In this document: positions 8,282 through 16,997 of the stretch, piece by piece
How positions within the stretch are numbered: position 1 is the first letter of the stretch
How the letters are laid out: every line of letters begins with the position of its first letter
NCBI GenBank assembly: GCA_035946625.1
Contig: DASYZE010000051.1
Location: 1-64,000 of the forward strand
DNA: 64,000 nucleotides
Direction: 5' to 3'
Source of the DNA: DASYXZ01 sp035946625
Lineage (GTDB): Bacteria > Acidobacteriota > Terriglobia > UBA7540
The notes under the pieces: generated by a model
The model's database searches: none
What the model saw: the letters and a program-made list of their open reading frames with translations, nothing else
Told to the model about the DNA's origin: nothing
Position numbers and translations under genes: made by a program

Positions 8282-10015
8282 GTGAGACCGACCCAAGGGC
8301 GCTGCTTTTTCTTGCGCGTTACCCTTTCCATGATGCGCGAAAGTATCCCCCAGGAATTTGTCGATGAGCTCAGCGCCTGGCTCCCTTGGGTCATTAAAAT
8401 CCGTTTTGTCATTATCAGCTTTGTCTTCGCCATCGATTTTTCCATCCGTGAGCTCGCGCCTTCCTCGGCCAATGACCTTTCCATCCGCTCCCTGGGAATT
8501 GCGGTGGTGCTTTGGTATGTGGTTAATCTTTTCTTTCTGATTTACAACCAGCTCGGCCGGGACTACCTGCTGCAGGCCTATCTCCAGCTCTTTTCCGACA
8601 TCCTCATCATTACCGCCATCGTGCATGTGACTGGCGATTTGGAGAGCCACTACACGTCTTTGTACCTGGTTGTGATCATTCTGGCGAGCATACTTTTGCC
8701 CCGTGCCAGCGCTTTCATGGTGGCGGCGGTCAGTTTTGTCTTTATGGGGGCCCTGCTTGAGCTTGCTTATCTGCCCACGATTTCGACGGAGATTTTCCAG
8801 CAATATCCTGCGCTGCGCATCCTTCAAACTGCGTCGCAGTCCGTTGATTTAAGGACACTGCAAGTCAAGATTTTCGCGAGCCTGTTCGGTTTCTTTGCGG
8901 TGGCCTACCTTTCGAGCTTTCTGGCCGAGCGCCTTCGTCAGACGGGCGCGGAGCTACGGGACAAGAGCGGACAAGTGGCCAGCCTCCAGGCCATTAATGA
9001 AAACATTATTCAAAGTATGCGGGATGGCTTGATTACCGCGAACCTGGAAGGAAAGATCACCGAACTAAACCCTGCCGGGCAAATCATCCTCGGCCAGGGT
9101 CTGGATGAATTGAAGGGGAAACCTATCGCTTCAATTTTCAAGGGAGTCGAGTCCGATGGGCAACCCACCCAGACCCGGCAGGAAATAGTCTATCCCCTTC
9201 CGGATGGAGGGCGCAGGATTCTGGGCATCGCATCCTCCCCGCTCGTACAGTCCAAATCCGGCGTCGTAGGCCACGTGTACAACTTTCAGGACCTGACGGA
9301 GGAGAAAAGGCGCGAGGCTGAGTATCGCGCCAAGGATAAAATGGCGACTCTCGGGCGCCTTTCCGCCGGGATCGCGCATGAGATCCGCAACCCTCTCGCA
9401 TCCATAGCGGGGTCGGTGAAGTTACTGCGCGATATCGCCAAGCTCGACGACGACCAGGCCAAATTAATTGAAATCGTGAGTGGGGAATCCGAGCGCCTCA
9501 ATAAACTGGTTTCTGATTTTCTGGCTTATTCCGTGGACCAGCGATTTGATTTCAAGGAAGTGGACATGACCCGGCTGCTCGAAGAAACCCTCTTGCTCCT
9601 TGAGCACCATCCCCTCTTTGGTCCCAGACATGTTTTAAAAAGGAAATTTCCCCTCAAAACCGTTCTGGCCTGCGTGGACGCGGACAAAGTGCGACAGGTG
9701 TTTTGGAATATCTGCGATAATTCCCTTAAGGCCATGCCCGACGGAGGGACGCTGACGGCGGAAATTTATGAGGAAGACTCGCGCAATATTTGTGTCGCTT
9801 TGACGGATACGGGGTTTGGTTTTTCAGACGTCCAGCTTGAAAAGCTATTTGAGCCCTTTCAGCCCGGCTTTGCCAGCGGCACTGGGCTGGGGCTGGCCCT
9901 GGTTTATCAGATCGTGGATGGACATCACGGCAGGATTCGAGTGGCTTCAACCCCTGGCAAAGGATCGCGATTCTTCATCGAGTTGCCTCGCAACACACAG
10001 TCCGCGCAAGGCTGA
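8282..10015 (+). CDS. pilS: Membrane sensor histidine kinase, PilS/NtrB type
   Basis: 577 residues from the GTG at 8282; an ATG pair at 8330/8333 is an alternative giving about 560 residues. Neither start has a good ribosome site. The N-terminal third is membrane-embedded, with about six hydrophobic segments (for example IRFVIISFVFAIDFSI), as in PilS. A PAS domain follows (about 235-340, ending VVGHVYNFQDLTEEKRREAE). The HisKA box is SAGIAHEIRNPLASIAG with the phospho-accepting His near residue 365. The ATPase motifs are VFWNICDNSLKAMPDGG and GTGLGLALVYQIVDGHHG. It lies directly upstream of the response regulator pilR and downstream of pilC, matching the known PilSR pair that controls pilin transcription with sigma54. 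Confidence 0.88.
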   Translation: MRPTQGRCFFLRVTLSMMRESIPQEFVDELSAWLPWVIKIRFVIISFVFAIDFSIRELAPSSANDLSIRSLGIAVVLWYVVNLFFLIYNQLGRDYLLQAYLQLFSDILIITAIVHVTGDLESHYTSLYLVVIILASILLPRASAFMVAAVSFVFMGALLELAYLPTISTEIFQQYPALRILQTASQSVDLRTLQVKIFASLFGFFAVAYLSSFLAERLRQTGAELRDKSGQVASLQAINENIIQSMRDGLITANLEGKITELNPAGQIILGQGLDELKGKPIASIFKGVESDGQPTQTRQEIVYPLPDGGRRILGIASSPLVQSKSGVVGHVYNFQDLTEEKRREAEYRAKDKMATLGRLSAGIAHEIRNPLASIAGSVKLLRDIAKLDDDQAKLIEIVSGESERLNKLVSDFLAYSVDQRFDFKEVDMTRLLEETLLLLEHHPLFGPRHVLKRKFPLKTVLACVDADKVRQVFWNICDNSLKAMPDGGTLTAEIYEEDSRNICVALTDTGFGFSDVQLEKLFEPFQPGFASGTGLGLALVYQIVDGHHGRIRVASTPGKGSRFFIELPRNTQSAQG

Positions 10016-10172
10016 AGCATGATGTAGAAATTCTGAGATTGGAAATCTGAAGTAAAAAACGACATATGATGCAGGATAAATTATCCGCGAAGGACCTGAG
10101 ACTACCAACATCCAACTGATAAAGCTCGATTTTTTCATTCAGAATTCATAATCATCATTCATAATTGCACTT

Positions 10173-11543
10173 ATGACCCGATTGCTGATTGTTGATGACG
10201 AGAAATCACTCTGCCAGATGCTGGAAATCGCCTTCCGCAAGGATGGCATGATGGTGGAGACGGTGACGAGCGGGAAGACCGCTCAGAAGAAAATTGAATC
10301 ACAGGTGTATGACCTGATTGTTTCCGATATTCGAATGCCGGACCTCACCGGCATCGAGCTGCTTGAACACGCTCGGGCCACGCATAACCCCGCCGCGTTC
10401 ATTCTGATGACCGCGGTGCCCACCGTTTCCACGGCTATTGAAGCGCTGAACCTGGGCGCCTACCGTTACGTGATCAAGACGGACAAACTGGTTGACGAAC
10501 TGAAACTGGTCGTCAAGCGGGCGCTGGAAGAGTTGGCGATGCGCGAAGAAAATGTTCGGTTGCGGCGCGAAATGCTCCGCGTCTTCGCTCAAAACAATAT
10601 CGTAAGGCGGAGCCGGAAGCTTGAAGACATTCTGGAAATGGTCCGCACCGTGGCGCCCACGCTCAGCACGGTGCTGATTACGGGCGAGAGCGGAACCGGC
10701 AAGGAATTGATAGCCCGCGCAATCCATGAGGCCAGTTCCCGGCGGGAAAAACCTTTCGTCTCCATCAATTGCAGCGCCTTTCCGGAAACGCTTCTGGAAA
10801 GCGAATTATTTGGGTACTTCAAAGGCGCTTTCACTGGCGCCGATACCAACAAAAAGGGGATCTTCGAATCAGCGAATACAGGAACTCTCTTTCTGGATGA
10901 AATAGGGGACACCAGCCTGACCATGCAGGTCAAATTGTTGCGTGTGCTCCAGCAAAGAGTGGTGCGGCCCCTGGGTGGGTCGGCCGACGTCCCTGTCGAC
11001 GTTCGAATTATTGCCTCCACCAACCGCGACCTCAAGGGCATGGTGGCTGCGGGGCAGTGCCGTGAAGATTTTTATTACCGGATCAGCGTGATCCCCATTC
11101 ACGTCCCCCCCCTGCGCGCGCGGACAGAGGACATTGAGCCGCTCGCGCGCCATTTTCTGCAAAAGTTTGGGCTGCAAATGGGGAAGCCTGTGCGGGACAT
11201 CGATCGCCCGGCGCTCGATGCACTTACAGGCTATGGCTGGCCCGGCAACGTCCGCGAACTGGAAAACGCCATCGAGCGCGCAGTGGCGATGAGCAGTGAC
11301 GATTCTGGCTGGATTCGCGCCGAACACCTGCCGGAGTCCGTGACGGGTGCGGTCGCCCCGAGCGAAACCGCGGTGCAGATTCCCAATGAGGGCCTCGACT
11401 TTGAAAAACAAATCGCTCAAATCGAACAGCGGTATCTTAAGGAAGCCCTTCGCCGCGCCGCCGGAGTTCGCACTCGCGCCGCCGAGCTTTTAAGGATGTC
11501 CTACAGGTCCTTCCGCCACTATGCCAAAAAGCACGAAATTTAG
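10173..11543 (+). CDS. pilR: Sigma54-dependent response regulator PilR/NtrC type
   Basis: 456 residues with a complete three-domain layout. The receiver domain (1-120) has the phospho-Asp in IVSDIRMPDLTG near residue 52. The AAA+ domain has Walker A GESGTGKE (about 171-178), the sigma54 contact loop GAFTGAD (about 218) and Walker B TLFLDEIGD. The C-terminal Fis-type helix-turn-helix ends RAAELLRMSYRSFRHYAKKH. It is the partner of the kinase just upstream (157-base gap). It should activate sigma54 promoters, classically pilA; no pilin gene is in this window, so its target lies elsewhere. Confidence 0.9.
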   Translation: MTRLLIVDDEKSLCQMLEIAFRKDGMMVETVTSGKTAQKKIESQVYDLIVSDIRMPDLTGIELLEHARATHNPAAFILMTAVPTVSTAIEALNLGAYRYVIKTDKLVDELKLVVKRALEELAMREENVRLRREMLRVFAQNNIVRRSRKLEDILEMVRTVAPTLSTVLITGESGTGKELIARAIHEASSRREKPFVSINCSAFPETLLESELFGYFKGAFTGADTNKKGIFESANTGTLFLDEIGDTSLTMQVKLLRVLQQRVVRPLGGSADVPVDVRIIASTNRDLKGMVAAGQCREDFYYRISVIPIHVPPLRARTEDIEPLARHFLQKFGLQMGKPVRDIDRPALDALTGYGWPGNVRELENAIERAVAMSSDDSGWIRAEHLPESVTGAVAPSETAVQIPNEGLDFEKQIAQIEQRYLKEALRRAAGVRTRAAELLRMSYRSFRHYAKKHEI

Positions 11544-11558
11544 CGCCCTTGGGTTCGA

Positions 11559-12803
11559 TCAACTGTGCCGGAGCAGGTGCAGGAACAAGGTCAGATAGCT
11601 CTTCGTGTTGCTGGTGATCAAAAAATGCTCGCGGACGTGTTCGTGTCCCTGCTCGCCAAGTTTGGCGGCAATCGCCGGATTGGAAAGCAGGTAACGAATT
11701 TGATAAGCCGTGCCCTCCACAGAATGGGCGAGCAGCCCGGTGTGCTTGTGAATGACCTGGGTGGGAATCCCGCCGACGGCAGAGGCGACGACCGGCTTCT
11801 TCTTCCATAAAGCTTCGGTCACCGTGAGACCAAAACCTTCGCGCAAACTCTTCTGGATAATGATAGTGGAAGCGCATTGCAGGGCGTTAATCTCAAGCGC
11901 GCTCCATGGGGGCAGGTTCAGGAGGTGGACGTCAGGGTCATTGCCGGCCGCTTGCCGGACTTCCTCCAGCACTACACCGCCCTCGGGGTCGTCCGCCGCG
12001 CCACCGCCCGCCAGGACCAATTGGCAATCGAAATACCTTCTGACGATACGGAAGGCGCGCACCACGCCCACCGGGTCTTTCAACCGGTCGAAACGAGAGA
12101 TCTGCGTGAGGATGGGGCGCTTGGGATCGATGCCGTAGCGTTCCACGACACTCTTCACAAACTCAGGCTCAAGGGGTTGATTCTTTTCCGTAAGCGGATC
12201 GATGCAAGGAAAAATCAGGAATTGAGGTATGGCGAGTTGGCGGGTAAATTCGGGTGAGGAAAATATGGCTCCGTCATAGCGCAGGACGTAAGGCTCCAGA
12301 AACTTCCAAACTGTCGGATTGGGCCGGGAGAGGTCGATGTGGCAGCGCCATACCCAGTGCCCGGAGTGGTTTGGGCGGGCATTGACCAGCGCCACGGGCT
12401 GCGGATCGTGAATCACCGTGAATTCGGCGCCGAATTGCATCCGGGCGCGGTTCTGTTCGTTGTAGGCCAGAAACGTCTCGAAGTCATGGTGGCGTTCTTC
12501 GTAAGGTCCGCCGTGCAAAGCATTATGGAAGGCCTTGGTAATTTCGAAAAAATCGTTTCCGCCCGTGATGACATCCCAGCGGATGTCCAGCCCCAGCTCC
12601 TTGAGCAGAGGCACCAGGCGGTTCAGTATTTCAGCCACCCCTCCCCCCACCGATGTGGAATTCACCATCTGGACAGTTCGTTGTTGCAGGGGACTGGCCA
12701 GGGCCCGCAATTCCGCAATTTCCTCGGCGCCCAACAAAGGGATGTAATCATCGAGATGAATTACGCGAGGCGGGCTCTGGGGCGGGGTGGGGGCATCGGT
12801 CAT
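11559..12803 (-). CDS. treT: Trehalose synthase TreT-like glycosyltransferase (GT4)
   Basis: 414 residues from the ATG at 12803, which follows AGGAGTTGATTCC; an upstream ATG at 12875 lies inside the preceding gene. TreT joins glucose and NDP-glucose into trehalose in one reversible step. The N-terminal segment (QMVNSTSVGGGVAEIL, then FFEITKAFHNALHG) is the typical TreT start. The GT4 nucleotide-sugar part shows SRFDRLKDP, LAGGGAADDPEGG and the E-x7-E motif in REGFGLTVTEAL. It is last in an operon with otsA, otsB and a DUF5752-like gene, so this organism appears to have two trehalose routes. A trehalose phosphorylase of the same fold is the main alternative. Confidence 0.83.
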   Translation of the reverse strand: MTDAPTPPQSPPRVIHLDDYIPLLGAEEIAELRALASPLQQRTVQMVNSTSVGGGVAEILNRLVPLLKELGLDIRWDVITGGNDFFEITKAFHNALHGGPYEERHHDFETFLAYNEQNRARMQFGAEFTVIHDPQPVALVNARPNHSGHWVWRCHIDLSRPNPTVWKFLEPYVLRYDGAIFSSPEFTRQLAIPQFLIFPCIDPLTEKNQPLEPEFVKSVVERYGIDPKRPILTQISRFDRLKDPVGVVRAFRIVRRYFDCQLVLAGGGAADDPEGGVVLEEVRQAAGNDPDVHLLNLPPWSALEINALQCASTIIIQKSLREGFGLTVTEALWKKKPVVASAVGGIPTQVIHKHTGLLAHSVEGTAYQIRYLLSNPAIAAKLGEQGHEHVREHFLITSNTKSYLTLFLHLLRHS

Positions 12804-12807
12804 GGAA

Positions 12808-13455
12808 TCAACTCCTGTCGATGAGGGCGAGCATTCTAGCCCGCACGCCTTCCAGCGTGTTGGTGTAAATATCAATTTGATCCAGGCGTTGCGCCAGGGC
12901 GCTCATGCCCAGGCCCTCCGAGAGCCATATGGAGAAATCGTTGGAGCGAAGATGGATGCGCAAACGGGAAGAGATGAAATGGTAGTACAACGAGGCGTGA
13001 CTCAGGCGTGCTACGCCGTGTCGAAATTCCTCCAGCGTTTTGGCCTCGAAACCGAGGGGCGCGGTGACTTCAATGCTCGCACAAAAATAAAAGGGTTCGA
13101 ACGCCGCCTGCTGTGACTCTTGAGTGTGCGCGTCGCAATACTCCCCCACGATGCGCCGAAGATCTCCGCGGAGATCGGCAACGGAGAGGTAGTCGCGTAT
13201 ATCCAGCCCACCCAGCGCCTCGGCCAAACCGGGCCGGTTGCAGGCGGCGAGGACCCACTGGGCAAAATCGTTGGAAAAACCCTCGGTCAGGAAGTGGTGC
13301 CGATCCAGACTCTGAAACGTGTGGTAGAAGATCGAGGCCTCGCTGCACTTTTCCAGCCCTTGGAGAAGTCCGGCAAGGTTCAGTCCCTTTTCAATGCCCA
13401 CCTGGGTTAAGTAGGATGCGGTAAAAAATTGAAATGGCTTTTCAGCAGTCTTCAC
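12808..13455 (-). CDS. Internally duplicated DUF5752-like protein of the trehalose operon
   Basis: 215 residues, function unknown; from memory it resembles the family called DUF5752. The protein is two copies of one unit. SEASIFYH (38-45) matches SHASLYYH (152-159), SNDFAQWV (61-68) matches SNDFSIWL (171-178), and LGGLDI (81-86) matches LDQIDI (191-196). The pattern of conserved His, Tyr and an NDF-W core suggests a ligand pocket per half, but I recognise no catalytic motif. It overlaps otsB by four bases (ATGA) and ends 4 bases before the treT start, so translation of the three is tightly coupled. This implies a partner or control role in trehalose metabolism (inference). Confidence 0.7.
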   Translation of the reverse strand: MKTAEKPFQFFTASYLTQVGIEKGLNLAGLLQGLEKCSEASIFYHTFQSLDRHHFLTEGFSNDFAQWVLAACNRPGLAEALGGLDIRDYLSVADLRGDLRRIVGEYCDAHTQESQQAAFEPFYFCASIEVTAPLGFEAKTLEEFRHGVARLSHASLYYHFISSRLRIHLRSNDFSIWLSEGLGMSALAQRLDQIDIYTNTLEGVRARMLALIDRS

Positions 13456-14279
13456 GCGATTTCGGCCTCGACTTTTTCTAAGAAGCTGAAAACTTCATCC
13501 GGGTTGCGTACCTCAAAGCGAGCGCGGGTACGCCGGGGTTTTCCCACGCGAACAGTAATCCCGTTGGGGAGCGCACGGAAAGCAGCTTCGTCCGTGATGT
13601 CGTCTCCGATATAAATCGGTAGCACCGGGTATGGAAACCCGGCAATCACGGCCCGAACGGCCACGCCCTTGCCTTTGAACTCCCGCGGCAGGAACTCCCA
13701 CACATCCCGGCCTTTAAGGAGGCGGGCTTTGCGCTTGAGGGCACGAAAGACGCTGAGCACAATGGCGCGCACTTTGCGAACTGTAGCCTCCGATGCCCCG
13801 TGATAGTGAACATCAAAACATGGCCCTTTATCACCAACCCAAACGTGAGGCAGACCGGCGAGACGCTCCACGAGCGCGGCTCGTGCGGGCGCCAGCAGAC
13901 CTCGTGCACCCATAGCGGAGCGCGTCCCGGTCTCCCGCTCCCAGCCGTGGAGACCCACGTAAATTGCCCCGCGCACCTTCACGAGCTTTTGTAATTTCGC
14001 GCGCCGGCGCCCGCTGATAAAACAGAGTGTGATCATGGGGTGGCGCGCCAATCGCCGCAAAACTTCGCGGTAGGATGCGGCCAGCTTGACAGCACTCGGC
14101 TTGGGGCGAAGGGGGGTAATCGTCCCATCGAAATCCAAAAAAAGTGCCAGGTAATTTGCCTTCGAAAGGCGGCGCTGCACCTGCGCCCAGTGATCGAACA
14201 AATGGCGCGATTTAGGGTTGCCCGCAGACTGGAGGCCGAAATTCCTGACTTTGACTTTCCGGCCGGGCCCGCCTGTCAT
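13452..14279 (-). CDS. otsB: Trehalose-6-phosphate phosphatase OtsB
   Basis: 275 residues with AAGGAAG upstream of ATG 14279. It is a HAD-family phosphatase that removes phosphate from the trehalose-6-phosphate made by OtsA. Motif I is LFLDFDGTITPL (nucleophile and acid Asp, about residues 47-52), motif II is the serine in LCFISGRRR, and motif IV is YIGDDITDEAAF. The cap segment VGLHGWERE fits OtsB. It lies 103 bases downstream of otsA and overlaps the next gene by four bases. The basic N-terminal extension of about 35 residues is longer than in E. coli OtsB. Confidence 0.9.
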   Translation of the reverse strand: MTGGPGRKVKVRNFGLQSAGNPKSRHLFDHWAQVQRRLSKANYLALFLDFDGTITPLRPKPSAVKLAASYREVLRRLARHPMITLCFISGRRRAKLQKLVKVRGAIYVGLHGWERETGTRSAMGARGLLAPARAALVERLAGLPHVWVGDKGPCFDVHYHGASEATVRKVRAIVLSVFRALKRKARLLKGRDVWEFLPREFKGKGVAVRAVIAGFPYPVLPIYIGDDITDEAAFRALPNGITVRVGKPRRTRARFEVRNPDEVFSFLEKVEAEIA

Positions 14280-14382
14280 TAAACTTCCTTTCCGTCAGAT
14301 TTGAGCATTTGCATATCGCCGCAGCACTTAAGATGCCTGGTCCAGGGCGCTTCGAATTGAGTCCCAATTCCTTGGGCCGGAC

Positions 14383-16638
14383 TCAGCCGCTTCGAATTGT
14401 TTCCTTTGGTTCAAGGCGAATTTCCGCGAGTTCTGAAATAAGGTCGCCCGCCCACCGAAAGATATTGTTTTCCTTGATCACGCGCCGCATGCGTTGCATT
14501 CTCGCTTTCTTCTCTTCGAGATCCATTTCCAGGGCAAGGTGGATGGCCTCAGCCAGCTCGTCTTGGTCGTAAGGATTCACCAACAGAGCATCATGCAACT
14601 CACGGCTGGCGCCGGTAAACAGACTCAGGATTAACGTTCCTTCCTCGTCGTCCCGCGCGGCTATAAATTCCTTGGCCACCAGATTCATGCCATCGTGCAG
14701 TGACGTCACCAGGCAAACATCGGCGGCGCGGTAATACGGCTCAATCTCCTTGTGGCTATGGTGTTTTTGCAGGAAAACAATGGGTTTCCAACCATTGGTT
14801 TGGAAGCGCGCGTTGATGCGTTCCGCCGCCGCTCCCACCTCTGCCAAGAGGTCGCTGTAACTCTTAATATTCGTGCGACTGGGCGCGCCGATTTGAACAA
14901 AAGTGAAATGTTTTTGATAAGCGGGGTATTTTTCCAAAAAGCGCTCGATACCCACAAATCTCTCGATAATTCCTTTGGTGTAATCCACCCGATCAACTCC
15001 GATGCCCATGTAGGTGGCCTGCACGCCGAGGTTACGGAACAATGTAGCGCGCTGAAGATATATGGAGGTTGCCGGGGTCTTGCTCAATGGATTCTCCGGG
15101 ACGGCAACGCTAATCGGAAAGGTCCGCACCTGAGTCAAGTGTTCGCGGCGAGAAACCGAAAAGCGTTCCCAATCCACGCGCGATTCGAGCGCAGCATCCA
15201 CGGTTTCCAGAAAATAGTTGCAATGAGATTGAATGTGGAACCCGAGCAGGTCAGCACCCAACAATCCGTCCAACAGCTCGCGTTGCCACGGGCAGATGCC
15301 GAAGGCCTGCGGGTTGGACCAGGGAATGTGCCAGAAGATGGCGACGCGCGCGTCTGGACGCTTCTCCTTGATTAGGCGCGGCAATAAGGCGAAGTGATAA
15401 TCCTGGACGAGCACGGCAGGATGTTCCGCGCCTTTGATCTCTTCCAGCACCGCCTGAGCGAATTTTTGGTTGACCGCTTGGTAGTAACCCCAGTCCTCGG
15501 CACGAAAGAGGGGACGAGTGTGCGCAATGTGGCAGAGGGGCCAGAGCCCTTCGTTGGCAAAACCATAATAGTATCCTTTCTCTTCCTCAGGCGTCAGCCA
15601 TACCCTGCGCAAAGTATAAGCCGGCTCCTCAGGGGGCACGCGCAGGCGGTCGTGCGCGTCCACCACTTCGGAGTCGGCATTGCCCGCTCCATGCGCAATC
15701 CAGGTTCCGTCACAAGCCCGGAGGATGGGCTCCAGCGCGGTCACCAGACCACTGGCCGGTACAAGAATCTCAGTTGCCTTGCCCTGGCGCACGTGCTCAT
15801 AGGGCTCGCGATTGGAAACCACAAACAAGGGCTGGCCCTCCAGCTTGGCCCGAACATGGGCGCGCAGCCGCTCGGAAGTCCAGATCGATTGAGCGGTGAT
15901 CCTCAGGCGCGCTTCCTTCTCCGCGGAAGCCCGGGCGGCTTCCAGGCTGCGGGCAAAATGCCTGACTTCTTGCGTGAGAGGCTTGAACAACTCCTCATCG
16001 GGAAGACCCGGGCGGGGAATGGCCTTTCCTTTGCGAAGGTCGGTCATCCATTGCGCCGTGCGCGCGATGGGTCCCTGAATGCTCCAACGAACCACCAGGA
16101 AAGCAAAGAAGGGGATCAAGAGCATTTCCACCAGCAATTGCTTCAGAGCCTCATGCCATAACTTGGAGCCCTGCTCGTCGACCGGGGTCGCATCTTCAAA
16201 GAGAGCAAGGGTTCCCATTATTGAATCGTCATTGCGCAAAGGAAGAGCGTAAACGTATACCGGGATGTGCCCGAGTTGGATGTAAGAGCCGCTGCCGGTT
16301 TTCTGCACTGCGACCGCGTCGACGGCGGCCGGACGCGACGCCAAACGCCCAGTCAGGGCGGGAGTGATTGCGTATAGGGCGCCGCCCGGCTCGTAGACGG
16401 CCAATCCCACCAACCTTGCACCCAGCCGATCCAGAGTGCGTTGGATACCGGCGTGAGACTTGGGTTCGAGCGGACCCGGCACCGCCTCGGCCAACCCTTC
16501 AGCAAGAATCCTGGCCTGGTTTTCCAGGTTTTCCCTGGTGCGGCGTTCTTGCGACTTGACCTCGAAAAAGGCAAACAGGCACGCCACAAGGATCAGGACC
16601 ACCGAGAGCGACACCACAACCCTTAGTCCCGTTCGCAT
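14383..16638 (-). CDS. otsA: Membrane-anchored trehalose-6-phosphate synthase with N-terminal sensor-like module
   Basis: 751 residues, against about 470 for E. coli OtsA. Residues about 7-25 form a membrane helix. An extracytoplasmic stretch of about 140 residues (SQERRTRENLENQARILAEG, later VYEPGGALYAITPAL) follows, then a second helix at about 168-187 and a HAMP-like coiled segment to about 260. The GT20 synthase occupies about 266-740 with all landmark residues: SNREPY, VQDYH, HIPWSNPQ, GVDRVDYTKGI (Arg and Lys for the nucleotide phosphate) and DGMNLVAKEF (Asp and Glu for UDP). So the enzyme is probably active in the cytoplasm while held at the membrane by a module resembling receptor or kinase sensors. 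Its first gene position suggests it leads the operon otsA-otsB-DUF5752-treT. Confidence 0.88.
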   Translation of the reverse strand: MRTGLRVVVSLSVVLILVACLFAFFEVKSQERRTRENLENQARILAEGLAEAVPGPLEPKSHAGIQRTLDRLGARLVGLAVYEPGGALYAITPALTGRLASRPAAVDAVAVQKTGSGSYIQLGHIPVYVYALPLRNDDSIMGTLALFEDATPVDEQGSKLWHEALKQLLVEMLLIPFFAFLVVRWSIQGPIARTAQWMTDLRKGKAIPRPGLPDEELFKPLTQEVRHFARSLEAARASAEKEARLRITAQSIWTSERLRAHVRAKLEGQPLFVVSNREPYEHVRQGKATEILVPASGLVTALEPILRACDGTWIAHGAGNADSEVVDAHDRLRVPPEEPAYTLRRVWLTPEEEKGYYYGFANEGLWPLCHIAHTRPLFRAEDWGYYQAVNQKFAQAVLEEIKGAEHPAVLVQDYHFALLPRLIKEKRPDARVAIFWHIPWSNPQAFGICPWQRELLDGLLGADLLGFHIQSHCNYFLETVDAALESRVDWERFSVSRREHLTQVRTFPISVAVPENPLSKTPATSIYLQRATLFRNLGVQATYMGIGVDRVDYTKGIIERFVGIERFLEKYPAYQKHFTFVQIGAPSRTNIKSYSDLLAEVGAAAERINARFQTNGWKPIVFLQKHHSHKEIEPYYRAADVCLVTSLHDGMNLVAKEFIAARDDEEGTLILSLFTGASRELHDALLVNPYDQDELAEAIHLALEMDLEEKKARMQRMRRVIKENNIFRWAGDLISELAEIRLEPKETIRSG

Positions 16639-16781
16639 GGTTAGATTTTACAATCTTTCTGCCCTGAATAGGTTATGAAATGCTTATGCCGGAGCAGCGA
16701 TTAAATTGGACGTATGCCCTATGTGATGGCATCAGGAATGAGCACGCCTTGGCTACCTTTTCTGAGTGAATGAAGGGTGGC

Positions 16782-16858
16782 TGGTAGGCGTGGAGGGACT
16801 CGAACCCCCGACCGTCGGATTAGAAATCCGATGCTCTATCCATCTGAGCTACACGCCC
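16782..16858 (-). tRNA. tRNA-Arg(UCU)
   Basis: Read on the minus strand, the gene starts GGGCGTGTAGCTCAGATGG, has anticodon loop TTTCTAA between TCGGA/TCCGA stems (anticodon UCU), the GGTTCGAGTCC T-arm, and ends CACGCCTACCA with an encoded CCA. Acceptor pairing is complete apart from a G-U at the first pair. Confidence 0.95.
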
Positions 16859-16997
16859 CCGACTATTCAGCATGATAACGACGCGATTGACGGTAAGTCA
16901 AATTCGGGAAAGCAAGAGATCGAAAATAGAAATTCGAATTTGTGATGTCAGTTGTTGTTTTCCTGGTTTTCCTGTCTACAGTCCACCGTCCACGGCT

